From contig NZ_AP038785.1 of the NCBI RefSeq assembly GCF_047160095.1, positions 1 through 64,000 on the forward strand: a stretch of 64,000 bases of DNA, read 5' to 3'. The DNA comes from Rodentibacter abscessus (GTDB taxonomy: Bacteria; Pseudomonadota; Gammaproteobacteria; Enterobacterales; Pasteurellaceae). Position 1 is the first letter of the stretch, and every line of letters begins with the position of its first letter. Positions 18,486 through 26,888 of this stretch are shown here, piece after piece. Under the pieces are notes generated by a model that saw only the letters and a list, made by a program, of their open reading frames with translations, did not search any database and had not been told where the DNA came from. Made by a program: the position numbers and the translations under genes.

Positions 18486-19358
18486 ATGAGTAACAAAATG
18501 GAAAAATTTTTACTGAAAACTGCGGTCATTTTTACCGCACTTTTTTCTTTAAATTTACAAGCATCTCCGCAAGATTGGCAACAAATTAAACGTCCTATTC
18601 CGAGTGATGACGGTAAAGCCAAACCCATCGGTAGTTATTCCAATGGCTGTATTATTGGCGCACAAGCCTTACCTGCAAAGGGAGAAGGTTATCAAGTGAT
18701 TCGTATGAACCGTAATCGTTATTACGGACATCCGGATATGATTCGATACCTTAAACGTTTGGGGGAAAAAGCCAAGGCCGCAGGTTTACCGACAATACTT
18801 GTGGGCGATATCGCTATGCCGGGGGGCGGACGTTTTTTAACGGGGCACGCAAGTCATCAAATGGGCTTGGATGCGGATATTTGGTTGCGTATGGGGGCGA
18901 TGTCGGATAAGGATGCCCTTAATTCTGATGGAAAAGGATTACTGGTTGTTAATCGCCAAGCACAACGGGTTGATGAGCGGGTATGGAATAACCACCATGC
19001 TACACTCATTAAGTTGGCGACAGCCGATCCGAATGTTACCCGTATTTTTGTGAATCCGGCAATTAAACTAAAACTTTGTCAAACAGCCGGTAATGATCGA
19101 GGATGGTTGCATAAAATCCGTCCTTGGTTTGGTCATGATTCGCACTTTCACGTACGTTTAAAATGCCCTGCAGATGCCGCATATTGCGAAGATCAAGCAC
19201 CGATTCCCGCCGGAGACGGTTGTGGTGATGAACTTTATTCATGGTTTGAACCGAAAAAAACAAGTGCCGGAGCAAACAAACCTAAAGTTATTCCGCCTGA
19301 ACCGTTTTTATGTCAACAGGTGCTAAGTTCACCGAATCGACACGAATGGTTAGAGTAA
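18486..19358 (+). CDS. mepA: Penicillin-insensitive murein endopeptidase MepA
   Basis: This 290-residue M74 family protein has a signal peptide (to about ...LQASPQ) and acts in the periplasm. It shows the zinc ligands in GHASHQMGLDADIW and HDSHFHVRLKCP, and cysteines expected to form disulphides. It cleaves D-alanyl-meso-diaminopimelyl cross-links in peptidoglycan. The start may be 18486 or the internal ATG at 18498, since both precede the hydrophobic segment. Two facing uptake-type sequences (one near-match, one exact at 18534-18542) lie inside the signal-peptide codons. Confidence 0.95.
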   Translation: MSNKMEKFLLKTAVIFTALFSLNLQASPQDWQQIKRPIPSDDGKAKPIGSYSNGCIIGAQALPAKGEGYQVIRMNRNRYYGHPDMIRYLKRLGEKAKAAGLPTILVGDIAMPGGGRFLTGHASHQMGLDADIWLRMGAMSDKDALNSDGKGLLVVNRQAQRVDERVWNNHHATLIKLATADPNVTRIFVNPAIKLKLCQTAGNDRGWLHKIRPWFGHDSHFHVRLKCPADAAYCEDQAPIPAGDGCGDELYSWFEPKKTSAGANKPKVIPPEPFLCQQVLSSPNRHEWLE

Positions 19359-19385
19359 GGCTAAGTAAGATACTGGGAAGAGAAA

Positions 19386-20153
19386 ATGGAATTAGGCATT
19401 GATGTTTTAGCGGTACTTTTCGTTGTGGCGTTTGTTGCCGCATTTATTGATGCGATTGCAGGTGGCGGTGGCTTAATTACCATTCCCGCCTTGTTGATGA
19501 CAGGAATCCCCCCGGCCGCCGCTTTAGGCACAAACAAGTTACAAGCAATGGGCGGTGCATTTTCAGCCAGTATGTACTTTCTGCGTAAAAGAGCGGTCAA
19601 TTTGCGGGAATTTTGGTTTATTCTCATCTGTGTTTTTTTAGGTTCTGCGACCGGCACAATAATGATTCAACTGATGGATGTCTCGGTTTTCAAAAAATTG
19701 TTGCCATGGTTGATTCTAGCTATCGGTCTGTATTTTTTATTTACCCCGACATTGGGGGAAAGTGATCGTAAACAACGTTTAAATTACTTTGTTTTTGGCT
19801 TAATAGTTAGTCCTTTTTTAGGTTTTTATGATGGATTTTTTGGACCGGGAACCGGCTCCATTATGAATTTGGCTTGTGTAGTGCTATTAGGCTTTAATTT
19901 GGCGAAAGCAACCGCACATGCCAAAGTGATGAACTTTACCTCAAACCTTGCTTCTTTTTTATTTTTCTTAGCCGGCGGACAAATCTTATGGACAGTAGGG
20001 ATTGTGATGATGCTAGGTAGTTCTGTGGGGGCAACGTGGGGAGCTAAAATGGTGATGACAAGAGGCAAAACACTCATTCGTCCCATGGTTGTCATGATGT
20101 CATTCACTATGACCGCCAAAATGGCGTATGATCAAGGTTGGTTTAATTTTTAA
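19386..20153 (+). CDS. yfcA: TauE/SafE-family membrane exporter (YfcA-like)
   Basis: This 255-residue membrane protein has about seven or eight hydrophobic segments and the family signatures DAIAGGGGLITIPALL and LGTNKLQA near the N-terminus. GFYDGFFGPGTGSIM, its repeat, lies in the second half. The TSUP family moves sulphonates, sulphite or other anions; the substrate here is unknown. It lies 27 bp behind mepA and 29 bp ahead of lpxM, in the order known from H. influenzae. Confidence 0.9.
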   Translation: MELGIDVLAVLFVVAFVAAFIDAIAGGGGLITIPALLMTGIPPAAALGTNKLQAMGGAFSASMYFLRKRAVNLREFWFILICVFLGSATGTIMIQLMDVSVFKKLLPWLILAIGLYFLFTPTLGESDRKQRLNYFVFGLIVSPFLGFYDGFFGPGTGSIMNLACVVLLGFNLAKATAHAKVMNFTSNLASFLFFLAGGQILWTVGIVMMLGSSVGATWGAKMVMTRGKTLIRPMVVMMSFTMTAKMAYDQGWFNF

Positions 20154-20182
20154 AGTGCGGTCGATTTCACAATAATTTTGTT

Positions 20183-21139
20183 ATGACGGATTCTCAAAAA
20201 AATATACGTTTAACGGCTCGAGTTGGTTATGAACCTCATTTTTCATGGTCGTATTTAAAACCTCAATATTGGGGAATATGGGTTGGTATTTTACTTTTGC
20301 TGTTGTTGGCGATGATTCCTTTTCGTCTGCGCGATAAGATTGCCGGAAAACTGGGTAAATGGATTGGACGCAAAGCGTTAAAGCAACGTAAGCGGGCACA
20401 AACCAATTTGCAATTATGCTTTCCGAATTGGACGGAACAACAACGTGAACAGGTGATTGACAAAATGTTTACCGTTGTCGGACAGGTGATGTTAGGTATC
20501 GGCGAGATTGCCGTTCGTTCCAAAAAGCATTTACAAAAACGCAGCGAATTTATTGGCATTGAGCATATTCAAAAAGCGAAAGCGGAAGGGTATAACATTA
20601 TTTTAATGGTACCGCACGGCTGGGCGATTGATGCCTCCGGTATTATTTTACACACTCATGGTATGCCGATGACCTCAATGTATAACCCTCATCGTAACCC
20701 GTTGGTCGATTGGCTTTGGACGATCACACGTCAGCGTTTCGGTGGAAAAATGCATGCGCGTCAGAACGGTATTAAACCTTTTTTAAATTATGTGCGCAAA
20801 GGCGAAATGGGGTATTACTTACCCGATGAAGATTTCGGTGCAGAGCAGAGTGTGTTTGTGGATTTCTTCTCAACTTATAAAGCAACTTTACCGGGCTTAA
20901 ACAAAATGGCGAAACTTGCGAAAGCGGTCGTTATTCCGATGTTTCCACGTTACAACGCCGAAAGTGGAAAATATGAAATGGAAATTCACCCCGCTATGGA
21001 ACTAAGCGATGATCCCGAACAATCCGCCCGTGCAATGAATGAAGAGATCGAATCTTTTGTCACGCCGACACCGGAGCAATATGTTTGGATCTTACAATTA
21101 CTGAGAACCCGTAAAAACGGAGAAGATCTTTATGATTAA
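20183..21139 (+). CDS. lpxM: Lipid A late acyltransferase (LpxM/MsbB-type)
   Basis: This 318-residue protein has an N-terminal membrane anchor (residues ~30-47) and the acyltransferase H-x4-D motif HGWAID (His145, Asp150), plus GYYLPDEDFG further on. It adds the secondary acyl chain to Kdo2-lipid A at the inner face of the cytoplasmic membrane. LpxM is chosen over LpxL from gene context (aroC-mepA-yfcA-msbB in H. influenzae, from memory); the fold does not separate them. Confidence 0.88.
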   Translation: MTDSQKNIRLTARVGYEPHFSWSYLKPQYWGIWVGILLLLLLAMIPFRLRDKIAGKLGKWIGRKALKQRKRAQTNLQLCFPNWTEQQREQVIDKMFTVVGQVMLGIGEIAVRSKKHLQKRSEFIGIEHIQKAKAEGYNIILMVPHGWAIDASGIILHTHGMPMTSMYNPHRNPLVDWLWTITRQRFGGKMHARQNGIKPFLNYVRKGEMGYYLPDEDFGAEQSVFVDFFSTYKATLPGLNKMAKLAKAVVIPMFPRYNAESGKYEMEIHPAMELSDDPEQSARAMNEEIESFVTPTPEQYVWILQLLRTRKNGEDLYD

Positions 21140-21163
21140 GGTGCTATTTTGTTAAATAGTTTC

Positions 21164-21184
21164 GGGCGGGTACAGGACCCGCCC
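21164..21184. repeat. G/C-rich REP-like palindrome behind lpxM
   Basis: GGGCGGGT and ACCCGCCC form a perfect 8-bp stem around a 5-base loop (ACAGG) in otherwise AT-rich spacer. There is no T-run, so it is not a standard terminator. It may be an interspersed repetitive palindrome or part of an mRNA 3' end. Confidence 0.55.
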
Positions 21185-21270
21185 CTACCAACATAATCAA
21201 ATTTTTTTGTGCAACTGCTGCATAATATCGTAAAATTCATTGTATTTTATGACCGCACTTTTTCTTCGAA

Positions 21271-21717
21271 TTAGGCCGCAAATTTCAGCGTATTACGCTT
21301 CGGCTGAATTTGGTGGATCGTATTTGTTACCGTGCCGACAATTGATAAATCTGCCCAATTTTTGGTTTTAATATTTCTCATTTGAGAATCAAGTGCCATA
21401 AACATAAACTCATTGTTATGTGCGATGAATTCATAAACGTGAAATTCATTTTCAACTTTAAGCACCACAAGATCGCCTTCCGAAAGCATCTCATTTTTTT
21501 CAACGACTAACATATCGCCTTGTTCAATTCCCCATGCAAGCATATTCGGATTCGTTACGCGAATAAAGCAAGTTTGTTGCGGACGTTTAATGCAATAGAG
21601 ATTTAGATCCAGTTTTTTACTGAATGTGGATCTTTTTTCGATATCGTTGAAAAATGGTATCGGATGATAAGAAAACGTTGTCTCATTTTGAGTGGCAGTA
21701 TTTGCGTAATTCATCAT
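21271..21717 (-). CDS. UmuD/LexA-like S24-fold protein lacking the catalytic dyad
   Basis: This 148-residue protein carries the C-terminal fold of S24 peptidases: FIRVTNPNMLAWGIEQGDML, LVVEKNEMLSEGDLVVLKV and EFHVYEF. In active UmuD/LexA proteins the nucleophile sits in a G-x-S-M segment and a lysine follows the later strand. Here the aligned positions read NPNM (Asn for Ser) and EFHVYEF (no Lys), so autocleavage looks unlikely. It has no N-terminal DNA-binding domain. An excellent promoter overlapped by a LexA box lies upstream, so it is probably SOS-induced. No umuC-like polymerase gene is adjacent. A UmuD-like gene is, as I recall, an SOS member in H. influenzae. Confidence 0.75.
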   Translation of the reverse strand: MMNYANTATQNETTFSYHPIPFFNDIEKRSTFSKKLDLNLYCIKRPQQTCFIRVTNPNMLAWGIEQGDMLVVEKNEMLSEGDLVVLKVENEFHVYEFIAHNNEFMFMALDSQMRNIKTKNWADLSIVGTVTNTIHQIQPKRNTLKFAA

Positions 21718-21764
21718 CAGGTTTTCCTTTGGTTAAAAAATAATTGGTTATTTATACAGGTGAT

Positions 21765-21794
21765 AATATACTGGTGTTCTATACAGTCTGTCAA
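21765..21794 (-). promoter_or_regulatory. Sigma-70 promoter with LexA (SOS) box for the UmuD-like gene
   Basis: On the minus strand a perfect -35 (TTGACA, 21789-21794) and a -10 (TATATT, 21765-21770) are 18 bases apart. The spacer contains CTG-N10-CAG (21771-21786), the core of an enterobacterial-type LexA box, placed where a bound repressor would block RNA polymerase. Confidence 0.75.
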
Positions 21795-21882
21795 CATTGG
21801 GTAGAAAAAATTTTTTTATTTAGCAAAATTTTAGAAAAAATATAGTAAACGTCATAAAATTCTTAACCTCCTAAAAAAAGAG

Positions 21883-21898
21883 AAGAAAACGTTTTCTT
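21883..21898. promoter_or_regulatory. Perfect palindrome AAGAAAACGTTTTCTT upstream of sstT
   Basis: This 16-bp perfect palindrome has a central AAACGTTT and matches 12 of 16 positions of the PurR operator core as I know it. It could be an operator for PurR or another LacI-family repressor. It lies ~85 bases ahead of the sstT start. Confidence 0.45.
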
Positions 21899-21983
21899 TT
21901 AAATAAAATTTAGGCTATCTTTGCCTAGCTTGGGGGGATCAGCGATGATCCGAAGTTTAATCTTACTTTTATTTAATATTATT

Positions 21984-23228
21984 ATGAATGTATCACGTTT
22001 ATTACATTTTCTTTTTCAAGGCAATTTGGTAAAGCGAATTGCTATTGGTCTTATCCTTGGAATCCTTGTTGCGTGGGTAAATAAACACCTCCACCAATCT
22101 TTAGGTTTTGATCTTGCCGCAACAGTAGGTGTGCTTGGTCAAATTTTTGTAAAAGCCTTACGTGCAGTTGCGCCTATTTTGATTTTCTTCCTTGTTATGG
22201 CGGCTTTGGCAAATAAAAAAGTCGGCTCAAAAAATAATATGAAAGAAATCGTTGTGCTTTATTTATTAGGCACGTTTTTAGCGGCGGTTGCGGCTGTCGT
22301 GGCAAGTATGCTTTTCCCTTCCGAAGTGGCATTGTCAGTGAAGGAAGATGCAAGCTCGGCGCCTCAATCCGTGAGCCAAGTTTTGTTAACATTGGTGCTT
22401 AATGTAGTGGATAATCCGTTAAATGCAATTTTTAAAGCGAACTTTATCGGCGTGTTGGCTTGGTCTATCGGTTTGGGGATTGCATTACGCTATGCTTCCG
22501 AATCAACCAAACAAGTGGTAGCGGATTTTGCCGAAGCGATTTCAAAAATCGTACACGTGATTATTTCATTTGCGCCGTTCGGTGTATTCGGTTTAGTGGC
22601 TGAAACCTTATCGGATAAAGGATTAGAGGCATTAGGCGGATACGTACATTTATTATCGGTATTAATCGGTACAATGCTATTCACTGCATTTGTTTTAAAT
22701 CCGGTTTTGGTTTATTGGAAAATTCGTAAAAATCCATATCCGTTGGTATGGACTTGTGTACGCGAAAGTGGTGTTACCGCGTTCTTTACTCGTAGTTCTG
22801 CAGCAAATATTCCGGTCAATATCGGTTTGGCAAAGCGTTTGAATCTTGACGAAGAAACCTATTCTGTTGCAATCCCGCTTGGTGCAAATATTAATATGGC
22901 GGGGGCGGCCATTACGATTACTATACTGACTTTAGCGGCGGTTCATACGTTAGGTATAGAGATTTCTTTTGTTAGCGCCGTATTGTTGAGTATCGTTGCC
23001 GCATTGTGTGCTTGTGGTGCATCGGGGGTTGCGGGAGGCTCATTATTATTGATTCCGCTGGCTTGTAGTTTATTCGGCGTGTCTGATGATGTTGCTGCGC
23101 AGATGATTGGTGTTGGCTTTATTATAGGAATCTTACAAGATTCTACCGAAACAGCGCTGAATTCATCAACCGACGTGCTATTTACCGCCGCAGTATGCAT
23201 GGAAGAAGAACGTAAGAACAGTGCGTAA
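21984..23228 (+). CDS. sstT: Na+/serine-threonine symporter SstT
   Basis: This 414-residue symporter of the dicarboxylate/amino acid:cation family has about eight helices. The re-entrant loop motif is TRSSAANIPVNIGLAKRL, and GANINMAGAAITITILTLA holds the sodium/substrate site. The ATG at 21984 gives the length of known SstT; an in-frame extension to 21921 has no clear ribosome site and would add a basic-hydrophobic leader. It takes up serine and threonine with Na+. It stands alone, with a terminator behind it. Confidence 0.93.
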   Translation: MNVSRLLHFLFQGNLVKRIAIGLILGILVAWVNKHLHQSLGFDLAATVGVLGQIFVKALRAVAPILIFFLVMAALANKKVGSKNNMKEIVVLYLLGTFLAAVAAVVASMLFPSEVALSVKEDASSAPQSVSQVLLTLVLNVVDNPLNAIFKANFIGVLAWSIGLGIALRYASESTKQVVADFAEAISKIVHVIISFAPFGVFGLVAETLSDKGLEALGGYVHLLSVLIGTMLFTAFVLNPVLVYWKIRKNPYPLVWTCVRESGVTAFFTRSSAANIPVNIGLAKRLNLDEETYSVAIPLGANINMAGAAITITILTLAAVHTLGIEISFVSAVLLSIVAALCACGASGVAGGSLLLIPLACSLFGVSDDVAAQMIGVGFIIGILQDSTETALNSSTDVLFTAAVCMEEERKNSA

Positions 23229-23239
23229 TTAAGTTTAAG

Positions 23240-23266
23240 AAGGTGGACGAAAGTTCGCCTTTTTTA
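23240..23266 (+). terminator. Terminator after sstT
   Basis: AAGGTGGAC pairs with GTTCGCCTT (two G-T wobbles) around a GAAA tetraloop and is followed by a T-run. Confidence 0.8.
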
Positions 23267-23358
23267 TTTTGGGGCAGGGGGGACATTCTTATGTACAAAG
23301 TGCGGTCTAATTTGTTAGACTTTTTGTCGCTGACTTAACTCAAAAGAGGGAATAAAAA

Positions 23359-24273
23359 ATGGATGGATTAACCATTGCTACATTAGTTTTTCTTGTGCTT
23401 GTCGTGGTGATTTTGTTTTCAACGGTTAAAACCGTGCCACAAGGTTATAACTGGACGATCGAACGCTTCGGGCGTTATACCCGCACTTTAATGCCGGGGT
23501 TGAATTTGGTTGTGCCGTTTGTGGATCGTGTCGGTCGTAAAATCAATATGATGGAACAAGTGTTAGATATTCCCTCACAAGAGGTGATTTCTAAAGATAA
23601 TGCTAACGTATCCATTGATGCGGTGTGTTTCGTGCAAGTGATTGATGCACGCCGTGCCGCTTATGAAGTAAACCATCTTGAGCAAGCCATCATCAATTTG
23701 ACAATGACAAATATTCGTACTGTGCTAGGTTCGATGGAGTTGGACGAAATGCTTTCGCAACGTGATGCGATTAATGGTCGCTTACTTGCGATTGTAGATG
23801 AGGCAACCAACCCTTGGGGGATTAAAGTGACCCGAATTGAAATTCGTGATGTGCGCCCGCCACGTGAATTAATTGATTCGATGAACGCACAAATGAAAGC
23901 GGAACGTAACAAACGTGCGGAAGTGTTGGAAGCAGAAGGGGTTCGCCAAGCCGAAATTTTGCGTGCCGAAGGGGAAAAACAAGCACGTATTTTGAAAGCG
24001 GAAGGGGAGCGTCAGGAAGCCTTTTTACAAGCGGAAGCGCGTGAGCGTGCGGCCGAAGCGGAGGCGAAAGCAACGCAAATGGTATCCGAAGCCATTGCAA
24101 CCGGTGATACGAAAGCAATCAATTACTTCATTGCACAAAAATATACGGAAGCCCTCAAGGAAATCGGTGGTGCGCAAAATAGTAAAGTCGTACTTATGCC
24201 GTTAGAAGCGGGGAATTTGATCGGTTCTGTGGCAGGAATTGCGGAATTATTGAAAGGCGATAAAAAAGCCTAA
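23359..24273 (+). CDS. qmcA: SPFH/band-7 membrane protein QmcA
   Basis: This 304-residue protein has one N-terminal transmembrane segment (residues ~5-22) and then an SPFH/stomatin domain (VPQGYNWTIERFGRYTRTLMPGLN). A long charged coiled coil rich in alanine and glutamate follows (about 175-245). Such proteins form large membrane assemblies and influence FtsH proteolysis. The next gene is its usual NfeD-type partner. Confidence 0.9.
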   Translation: MDGLTIATLVFLVLVVVILFSTVKTVPQGYNWTIERFGRYTRTLMPGLNLVVPFVDRVGRKINMMEQVLDIPSQEVISKDNANVSIDAVCFVQVIDARRAAYEVNHLEQAIINLTMTNIRTVLGSMELDEMLSQRDAINGRLLAIVDEATNPWGIKVTRIEIRDVRPPRELIDSMNAQMKAERNKRAEVLEAEGVRQAEILRAEGEKQARILKAEGERQEAFLQAEARERAAEAEAKATQMVSEAIATGDTKAINYFIAQKYTEALKEIGGAQNSKVVLMPLEAGNLIGSVAGIAELLKGDKKA

Positions 24274-24348
24274 TCGTTATTTCATTTTTTTAGTGCGGTT
24301 GAAATTTATGGATTTTATGACCGCACTTTTCTCTATAAGGGAGGCTAT

Positions 24349-24804
24349 ATGGCGGAATGGTTGACTGCGTGGACATTATGGCATTGGCTGGTGTTGGGAT
24401 TTGTCTTGCTTATCGCTGAAATAATCGTGCCGGGTGTATTTTTACTGTGGTGGGGACTTGCGGCATTAGTTACCGCACTACTTCAATTTATTTTCCCGAC
24501 TTTTTCGTTCGCAGGGCTTGTCATTTTTTATGCCGTCTTAGCCGGTATGCTATCGGTGATTTGGTGGAAGTATCAACATACTAAAGATCACCGGGATCAA
24601 TCTCATAGCACATTAAATCAGCGTGATCACGCTATGCTTGATAAACAAGGCACAGTACAAGAAATTGCGGCAAACGGCATTGGGCGCGGTGCTTTTGGTG
24701 ATACGACTTGGCGTATTCAAGGGGAGCATCTTGCGGTGAATGATCTCGTCAAAGTTGTTCGGGTAGACGGTATAACGCTTATTGTGAAAAAGGTAACAAA
24801 ATGA
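24349..24804 (+). CDS. NfeD-like inner-membrane protein (YbbJ)
   Basis: This 151-residue protein has two to three transmembrane segments in the first 75 residues (WHWLVLGFVLLIAEIIVPG) and a C-terminal OB-like domain (LDKQGTVQEIAANGIGRGAF...WRIQGEHLAVNDLVKVV). It is the standard partner of SPFH proteins such as QmcA. Its stop overlaps the start of the following flavoprotein by four bases (ATGA). Between it and qmcA lies a facing pair of uptake-type sequences (24294-24328, one imperfect). Confidence 0.9.
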   Translation: MAEWLTAWTLWHWLVLGFVLLIAEIIVPGVFLLWWGLAALVTALLQFIFPTFSFAGLVIFYAVLAGMLSVIWWKYQHTKDHRDQSHSTLNQRDHAMLDKQGTVQEIAANGIGRGAFGDTTWRIQGEHLAVNDLVKVVRVDGITLIVKKVTK

Positions 24805-25412
24805 ATCATCTTATTATTTTTGCCCACCCGAATTCTAAAGGAAGTTTTGGGCGGGCCATTGCGGATCGTGTAGCAAAAGCCGGTCAAGAACTTGGCGTAA
24901 ATACATGGTTTCGTGATCTTTACAGCTTGGATTTTAATCCGATTATTTCCTTTGAAGAACTGCAGGCAGCAAACCAAGGTATTATTCCCGAAGAAATAAA
25001 ATATGAACATCAACTGATTCGCCAAGCGGATTTGATTACTTTGGTTTATCCGCTTTGGTGGATGGGATTTCCTGCAATTTTAAAGGGATATTTGGATCGC
25101 GTATTAAGCCATGGATTTGCTTATAAAACGGAAAATGGAGAATCCGTAGGGTTGCTTCAAGGTAAACAAATGCAACAATTTATCACCATTGGTAGCAGTG
25201 TGGGTAAATACAAAGAATTTGGTGTAGATAAATCATTGAATCATTGTTTAATAAACGGCTTATTTAATTATTGCGGCATTTTAAACGTGGAATATGAATT
25301 GTTCGGCGATATTCATTTGATTGATGATGAGGCACGCCTTGCAATGATTGAGACGGCTGAACAAAAAACACGGGAAAAATTGACCGCACTTTTAAAAGGA
25401 AATTGTCAATGA
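24801..25412 (+). CDS. NAD(P)H:quinone-oxidoreductase-type flavodoxin-fold protein
   Basis: This 203-residue protein has the flavodoxin-like fold of the YwrO/KefF/NQO1 group. FAHPNSKGSFGRAIAD is the FMN phosphate region, and LVYPLWWMGFPAILKGYLDRV is the hallmark of the family. It is a probable two-electron quinone or electrophile reductase in the cytosol. It is coupled by four-base overlaps to nfeD before it and to the torD-like gene after it, so all three likely share a transcript. Confidence 0.85.
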   Translation: MNHLIIFAHPNSKGSFGRAIADRVAKAGQELGVNTWFRDLYSLDFNPIISFEELQAANQGIIPEEIKYEHQLIRQADLITLVYPLWWMGFPAILKGYLDRVLSHGFAYKTENGESVGLLQGKQMQQFITIGSSVGKYKEFGVDKSLNHCLINGLFNYCGILNVEYELFGDIHLIDDEARLAMIETAEQKTREKLTALLKGNCQ

Positions 25413-25966
25413 GCACTGAAAAACAACTGAATCATTTTTCCTTAATCAGCCGTTTATTCGGTAATTTATTTTATCGTGCACCGACAGATCCGATTCTTGC
25501 AGGTGCGTTTGATTGGCTTCAACAAAAAGGCTTAAACCAAGTTTGGGTATTGGAAGCCGATAAAGAAAGCGAGGCGGCATTAGATAATCTCCAACTAAAA
25601 ATTGATTTATCCTTACTCGACCAAGAATATCAAAAACTCTTTGGCTCCGAGGGCAAAGTGGCAACATCAATTTCTGCTTATGCTATTGATGTTGCGGATT
25701 TCATCGCATTTCGTCACGAACGTGGTATGCCTGAAATTGACAATGCGGATCATTTTTCCTTGCTTTTACTTACCGCTTCTTGGCTCGAAGACAATGTAGA
25801 TTCCGTTTCCGCTCAAAAAACTTTATTTGAGGCGTTTTTATTGCCTTGTGCGGCAAAATTTTTAACTCAAGTGGAAACCTACGCGACTTTGCCGTTTTAT
25901 CGTTCCCTCGCATATTTAACACGTGAAATCTTAGCGGCAATGGCAGATGAGTTGGAAGAAAACTAA
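25409..25966 (+). CDS. torD: TorD/DmsD-family molybdoenzyme chaperone
   Basis: This is a 185-residue all-helical protein from the ATG at 25409. It shows the family segments LISRLFGNLFYRAPTD, LDQEYQKLFGS and PLPCAAKFLTQVETYA-like C-terminal helices (LLPCAAKFLTQVE). TorD proteins bind twin-arginine signal peptides and assist bis-MGD insertion into TorA/TorZ-type enzymes. The likely client, torZ, is about 27 kb away, but the molybdate genes modE/modABC are next door. The specific client is inferred. Confidence 0.82.
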   Translation: MSTEKQLNHFSLISRLFGNLFYRAPTDPILAGAFDWLQQKGLNQVWVLEADKESEAALDNLQLKIDLSLLDQEYQKLFGSEGKVATSISAYAIDVADFIAFRHERGMPEIDNADHFSLLLLTASWLEDNVDSVSAQKTLFEAFLLPCAAKFLTQVETYATLPFYRSLAYLTREILAAMADELEEN

Positions 25967-25972
25967 TAAGAA

Positions 25973-25999
25973 GGGCTTGTTTTAAACAAGCCTCTTTTT
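25973..25999. terminator. Bidirectional terminator between torD-like gene and modE
   Basis: GGCTTGTTT pairs with AAACAAGCC around a two-base loop and is followed by T-rich sequence. It separates convergent genes. Confidence 0.85.
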
Positions 26000-26007
26000 T
26001 TGTTCAA

Positions 26008-26775
26008 TTATCCTAATGTTGCCAAGATAATCTGTTCCTGATCAACATGCACCCAAACCTGTTGTGCGATTTGGTAGTTATTCGGCTGGTTTATCGTGGC
26101 GCAAAATTCAATTTCAGTATTATCGAATTGTAAGATCGCTTCTTCCTCATCAAGTGATTTTATCGTAACCGGAAATTGGTTTACCTGATTATCTAAGGGC
26201 TGTTCAGTGATTTTTACCCAAGGTGCTTTAAACATCAACATCACTTCTTTTTCTGTCATCAGCTTTAAGCGTGCGGCACTTTTTGTAGTAATCGAAACTT
26301 GCATTGGTTCCGGTAAATGAGCGACTTCCACATCTACCACGCAACGGGAATCAATAATGCGTTGACGTGCCACTTTGCCGAAGAATTGATTGCGTGCACT
26401 ACTTTGCAGGGAAAAGCGGGCGGTTGCCGTGAGTAGGCTATCAAGCGGTAGGTTTTCATCTTGTAAAATTCGAAAAGCGTTATCTTGTGTTTTCTCCAGT
26501 AAATCATAAAGTTGGAGTAAGCGTTCCGCATAACCGGTTAATGCTGTGCCTCCGCCGTTTTTCCCGCCGGTATTGCGTTCTAATAAAGGGCTGGGACTGA
26601 TTTTATTCATTGCCTCAAGATGATCCCATGCGCTTTTATAGCTGACGTTGGCATTTTTAGCCGCTTGATTGATTGAGCCGCATTGCTGAATTTCTTTAAG
26701 CAAACGAATGCGTTTGGGATCAATAAAGACCGCTTGTTGAAGTTTAATTGTTAATAAAATTTCAGTGTTTTTCAT
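26008..26775 (-). CDS. modE: Molybdate-responsive regulator ModE
   Basis: This is a 255-residue protein from the ATG at 26775 (MKNTEILLTIKLQQ). Residues 1-115 form the winged helix with SINQAAKNANVSYKSAWDHLEAMN and the hallmark GGKNGGGTALTGYAERLL. Two TOBE/MOP molybdate-binding repeats follow (SARNQFFGKV to KAPWVK; NQFPVTIKSLDEEEAIL to the end). With molybdate bound it represses modABC and activates molybdoenzyme genes. It is divergent from modA, with an operator-like half-site between them. Confidence 0.95.
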   Translation of the reverse strand: MKNTEILLTIKLQQAVFIDPKRIRLLKEIQQCGSINQAAKNANVSYKSAWDHLEAMNKISPSPLLERNTGGKNGGGTALTGYAERLLQLYDLLEKTQDNAFRILQDENLPLDSLLTATARFSLQSSARNQFFGKVARQRIIDSRCVVDVEVAHLPEPMQVSITTKSAARLKLMTEKEVMLMFKAPWVKITEQPLDNQVNQFPVTIKSLDEEEAILQFDNTEIEFCATINQPNNYQIAQQVWVHVDQEQIILATLG

Positions 26776-26845
26776 ATCCACCTCTAAATGCTGATGATGA
26801 CATTCTACTCGAAAATACAAATTTTTGTATGAGTATCCTTTATTT

Positions 26846-26870
26846 CGCTATATAATTAAGTAGATAATGT
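26846..26870. promoter_or_regulatory. Probable ModE operator between modE and modA
   Basis: CGCTATATA (26846-26854) matches one half of the ModE site I know from E. coli. A weaker inverted half (TAGATAATG) follows about seven bases on. It lies just upstream of modA. Confidence 0.55.
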
Positions 26871-26888
26871 TCGATGTGGAGATGATTT

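Noticed and set aside
21921..21983. N-terminal extension of sstT
   Set aside because: The ATG at 21984 gives the known family length; the extension has no ribosome site.
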